Of a stretch of 64,000 nucleotides of DNA, positions 61,805-64,000 are shown in pieces. The position numbers and the translations under genes are program-made. Position 1 is the first letter of the stretch. Each line of letters opens with the position of its first letter. This DNA comes from JACKDX01 sp964640175 (lineage in GTDB: Bacteria > Myxococcota_A > Polyangia > Polyangiales > GCA-016699535), in contig CAZXFW010000001.1 in NCBI GenBank assembly GCA_964640175.1, positions 339,779 to 403,778 of the forward strand, given 5' to 3'. The notes under the pieces were generated by a model, which was not told the DNA's origin, searched no databases, and worked only from the letters and a program-made list of their open reading frames with translations.

Positions 61805-63916
61805 GTGGCGCGCGAATTTCCCTTAGAAAGAACCCGAAATATTGGCATTATGGCTCATATCGACGCCGGTAAAACGACGACGACTGAGCGTATTCTGTAT
61901 TACACGGGCGTTAACTATAAAATCGGCGAGGTCCACGACGGAGCTGCCACCATGGATTACATGGAGCAGGAGCAGGAACGTGGCATTACGATTACCTCGG
62001 CAGCTACGACGTGTTTCTGGCGTCCCCTCACGGGCCTTTTTAAGAACCAACAGTTCAGAGTCAATATCATTGATACTCCCGGCCACGTGGACTTCACGAT
62101 CGAGGTGGAGCGGTCGTTGCGTGTGCTTGATGGCGCAGTCGCGGTGTTTGATGGCGTTGCAGGTGTGGAACCGCAATCTGAGACAGTCTGGCGTCAAGCA
62201 GATAAGTACAAAGTGCCGCGCATTTGTTTTGTGAATAAAATGGATCGCGCAGGCGCCAATTTTATTAAAGCGCTAGATTCCATACACAAGCGATTGGGTG
62301 CGAACGCAATTGCTGTTCAGCTTCCGCTTGGCGTCGAAGAAAAACACAGTGGCATCATAGACCTCGTCAAAATGAAGGCCATTCAGTTTAAAGACGACAC
62401 CCTTGGTGCCGAGTTTGAAGAGGTTGAGATCCCTGCAGACTTCAAAGACGAAGCACAAACGTACCGTGACAAGCTCATCGAAGCAGTGGCTGAAACCAGT
62501 GATGCTTTCATGGAGAGGTACCTTGAGGGTGACACAAACTTCAGCGCGGAAGAGATTCTGCAAGCACTGCGAACGGCCACGCTAGAGTTTAAAATTGTGC
62601 CTGTGTTTTGCGGGTCTGCCTTCAAGAATAAGGGCGTACAACATCTGCTCGATGGTGTTATCAATTTTTTGCCATCGCCCATCGACATTCCTCCAGTTGT
62701 TGGAATCAATCCTGACAACGACCAGGAAGAAACGCGCCCAGCTTCTGATAATGAACCCTTTAGTGCGCTGGCATTCAAAATCATCAACGATCCTTTCGTC
62801 GGTCAGCTTACCTTTCTTCGTGTGTATTCGGGCACGGTTGCAAGCGGCACTCCTGTGCTTAATACAACCAAAGGGAAGAAAGAGCGCATTGGCCGTTTAT
62901 TGTTAATGCATGCCAATAAACGTGAAGAGATCAAGGAAATCGAAGCGGGAAACATTTGTGCCGCAGTGGGGCTAAAAACAGCCACCACTGGAGATACGCT
63001 CTGTGCTGAAAAAAATCCGATTGTGCTTGAACGAATGGTGTTCCCTGAGCCAGTGATTTCGGTCGCCATTGAGCCAAAGACAAAGGCAGATCAAACGAAA
63101 CTTGGCGAATCATTAGGAAAACTTGGGACGGAAGATCCATCGTTTCGAGCGCATACCGATGAAGAAACCGGTCAGACCATTATTTCGGGTATGGGCGAGC
63201 TCCACCTTGAAATCATTGTGGACCGATTGAAGCGGGAATTTAAGGTTGAATGTAACGTAGGCCAGCCAGAGGTTGCGTACCGAGAAGGCATCCGTAACAC
63301 CGTCAAGGTGGAAGGGAAGTACATCAAGCAATCAGGTGGACACGGTATGTACGGCCACGTTTGGATTGAGCTTGGTCCCAGTGAAGCGGGCAGTGGTTAC
63401 GTGTTCGAGAATGACATTGTGGGTGGGACGATTCCCAAAGAGTTCATCCCTTCTGTTGAAAAAGGTATTCGCGCAGCCATGGAGCGCGGCGTGATGGCCG
63501 GTTATCCGTTGGTTGACGTACGAGCCTCCTTGTATGATGGCTCGTACCATGATGTGGACTCTTCGGGTCCGGCCTTCGAAGTGGCGGGCTCGATGGCTTT
63601 CAAAGAGGGTGCTCAAAAAGCGGGACTGTTTTTGTTGGAGCCCATCATGGCCGTCGAAGTTGTCGTCCCTGAAGATTACATGGGCGATGTCATCGGTGAC
63701 CTCAATTCCCGTCGCGGCAAAGTGACCGGCATGGACGACCGCGGCAATGCCAAGGTGGTTGCTGCAGAAGTGCCACTGGCCACTATGTTTGGTTATTCCA
63801 CCGATCTGCGCAGCAAAACACAAGGCAGAGCCACCTATACAATGCAGTTTCATCAGTACCAAGCGGTACCTAACAGTGTTCAGGAAGAAATCGTCGCCAA
63901 AGTCAAAGGCGCATAG
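61805..63916 (+). CDS. fusA: Elongation factor G
   Basis: EF-G (703 residues) drives ribosomal translocation with GTP. G1 is AHIDAGKTTTTERIL, the switch region YMEQEQERGITITSAAT, G3 DTPGHVDFTIEVERSLRVLDGAV and G4 NKMDRAGA. Domains II-V follow, with the domain IV segment QSGGHGMYGHVWIELGP and the C-terminal RRGKVTGMDDRGNAKVV. The GTG start has GGAGAATC upstream. Full length matches the canonical EF-G1. Confidence 0.98.
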   Translation: MAREFPLERTRNIGIMAHIDAGKTTTTERILYYTGVNYKIGEVHDGAATMDYMEQEQERGITITSAATTCFWRPLTGLFKNQQFRVNIIDTPGHVDFTIEVERSLRVLDGAVAVFDGVAGVEPQSETVWRQADKYKVPRICFVNKMDRAGANFIKALDSIHKRLGANAIAVQLPLGVEEKHSGIIDLVKMKAIQFKDDTLGAEFEEVEIPADFKDEAQTYRDKLIEAVAETSDAFMERYLEGDTNFSAEEILQALRTATLEFKIVPVFCGSAFKNKGVQHLLDGVINFLPSPIDIPPVVGINPDNDQEETRPASDNEPFSALAFKIINDPFVGQLTFLRVYSGTVASGTPVLNTTKGKKERIGRLLLMHANKREEIKEIEAGNICAAVGLKTATTGDTLCAEKNPIVLERMVFPEPVISVAIEPKTKADQTKLGESLGKLGTEDPSFRAHTDEETGQTIISGMGELHLEIIVDRLKREFKVECNVGQPEVAYREGIRNTVKVEGKYIKQSGGHGMYGHVWIELGPSEAGSGYVFENDIVGGTIPKEFIPSVEKGIRAAMERGVMAGYPLVDVRASLYDGSYHDVDSSGPAFEVAGSMAFKEGAQKAGLFLLEPIMAVEVVVPEDYMGDVIGDLNSRRGKVTGMDDRGNAKVVAAEVPLATMFGYSTDLRSKTQGRATYTMQFHQYQAVPNSVQEEIVAKVKGA

Positions 63917-63946
63917 CTCACCGGTAAAGGGAGGAGAAAGTCAGTT

Positions 63947-64000
63947 ATGTCTAAAGAAAAGTTTGTCAGAAGCAAGCCGCACATCAACGTAGGGACGATC
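63947..64000 (+). CDS. tuf: Elongation factor Tu, N-terminal start (truncated by window end)
   Basis: The ATG at 63947 behind GGGAGGAGAAAG opens MSKEKFVRSKPHINVGTI, the invariant start of EF-Tu just before its G1 loop. Only 18 codons are in the window. Position directly after fusA is the standard str operon order. Confidence 0.95.
   Translation, partial: MSKEKFVRSKPHINVGTI

Noticed and set aside
63332..63862. 176-codon frame antisense to fusA
   Set aside because: Shadow of the highly biased codon use of EF-G; His-rich composition is an artefact.

Overview
The window reads as a contiguous piece of a Gram-negative bacterial chromosome, most likely from the Myxococcota or a related deltaproteobacterial line. 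I base this on a C-terminal tail of MYXO-CTERM type (2-457), an AgmX/PglI-type TonB-like protein (6265), PEGA-domain proteins (28158, 52700), Hanks-type kinases, an FHA/CpaF-like fusion (8378), a prkA-yeaH-spoVR cluster, and many lipoproteins and TPR membrane proteins. Base composition looks intermediate rather than the high GC of cultured myxobacteria, so the exact lineage is open. I see no insertion sequences, phage genes, CRISPR arrays or rRNA. Genes are tightly packed and often overlap by 4 bases.

Layout. 1-3.1 kb: tail of a surface protein, an unknown membrane protein and a GT39-type glycosyltransferase. 3.1-6.1 kb: M16 peptidase and a membrane-anchored SurA/PpiD-like isomerase. 6.3-6.9 kb: AgmX/PglI protein. 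6.9-12.0 kb (minus): split transketolase, FHA/CpaF-like protein, fructose-1,6-bisphosphatase and EVE protein in one run. 12.2-20.8 kb: AI-2E permease, cysE, smr, cysQ, otsA-otsB, mgtE and a trans-sulfuration enzyme with a lipoprotein. 20.8-25.5 kb (minus): prkA, yeaH/DUF444, spoVR. 25.7-31.4 kb: PIN-PhoH, coaD, rsmD, a PEGA protein, glyoxalase II, a DnaQ-like exonuclease and a cNMP-binding protein. 31.4-37.3 kb (minus): prepilin, a pentapeptide-repeat pseudokinase, trxB, a flippase, a DJ-1 protein and a lipoprotein. 37.4-41.6 kb: dnaK, a class IV aminotransferase and a MATE exporter. 41.7-46.4 kb: cytochrome c maturation genes (CcmF-CcmH fusion, CcmI-like, unknown partner) and a NUDIX hydrolase. 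46.5-48.7 kb: ssb, a BtuF-like lipoprotein, tlyA and tRNA-Gln. 49-54.5 kb: pabB, then lipoprotein-gor-kinase. 54.5-60.5 kb: TerC protein, DUF2141 protein and large membrane/TPR proteins. 60.6-64 kb: str operon rpsL-rpsG-fusA-tuf, cut off by the window end.

How the genes fit together. Much of the content is housekeeping: carbon flux (transketolase, FBPase, trehalose), sulfur metabolism (cysE, cysQ, trans-sulfuration), redox (trxB, gor, glyoxalase II), translation and folding. The more unusual parts are proteins that keep a catalytic fold but have lost catalytic residues: the CpaF-like domain with valine at the Walker A lysine position, and the kinase-like protein lacking the HRD and DFG aspartates beside a prepilin gene. 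Other oddities are a CcmF-CcmH fusion, a ribosomal protein S12 with an 8-residue insertion, a probable CTG start on a BtuF-like lipoprotein, and an inverted repeat overlapping the divergent mgtE/trans-sulfuration promoters. I found no convincing wholly new defence or mobile system.
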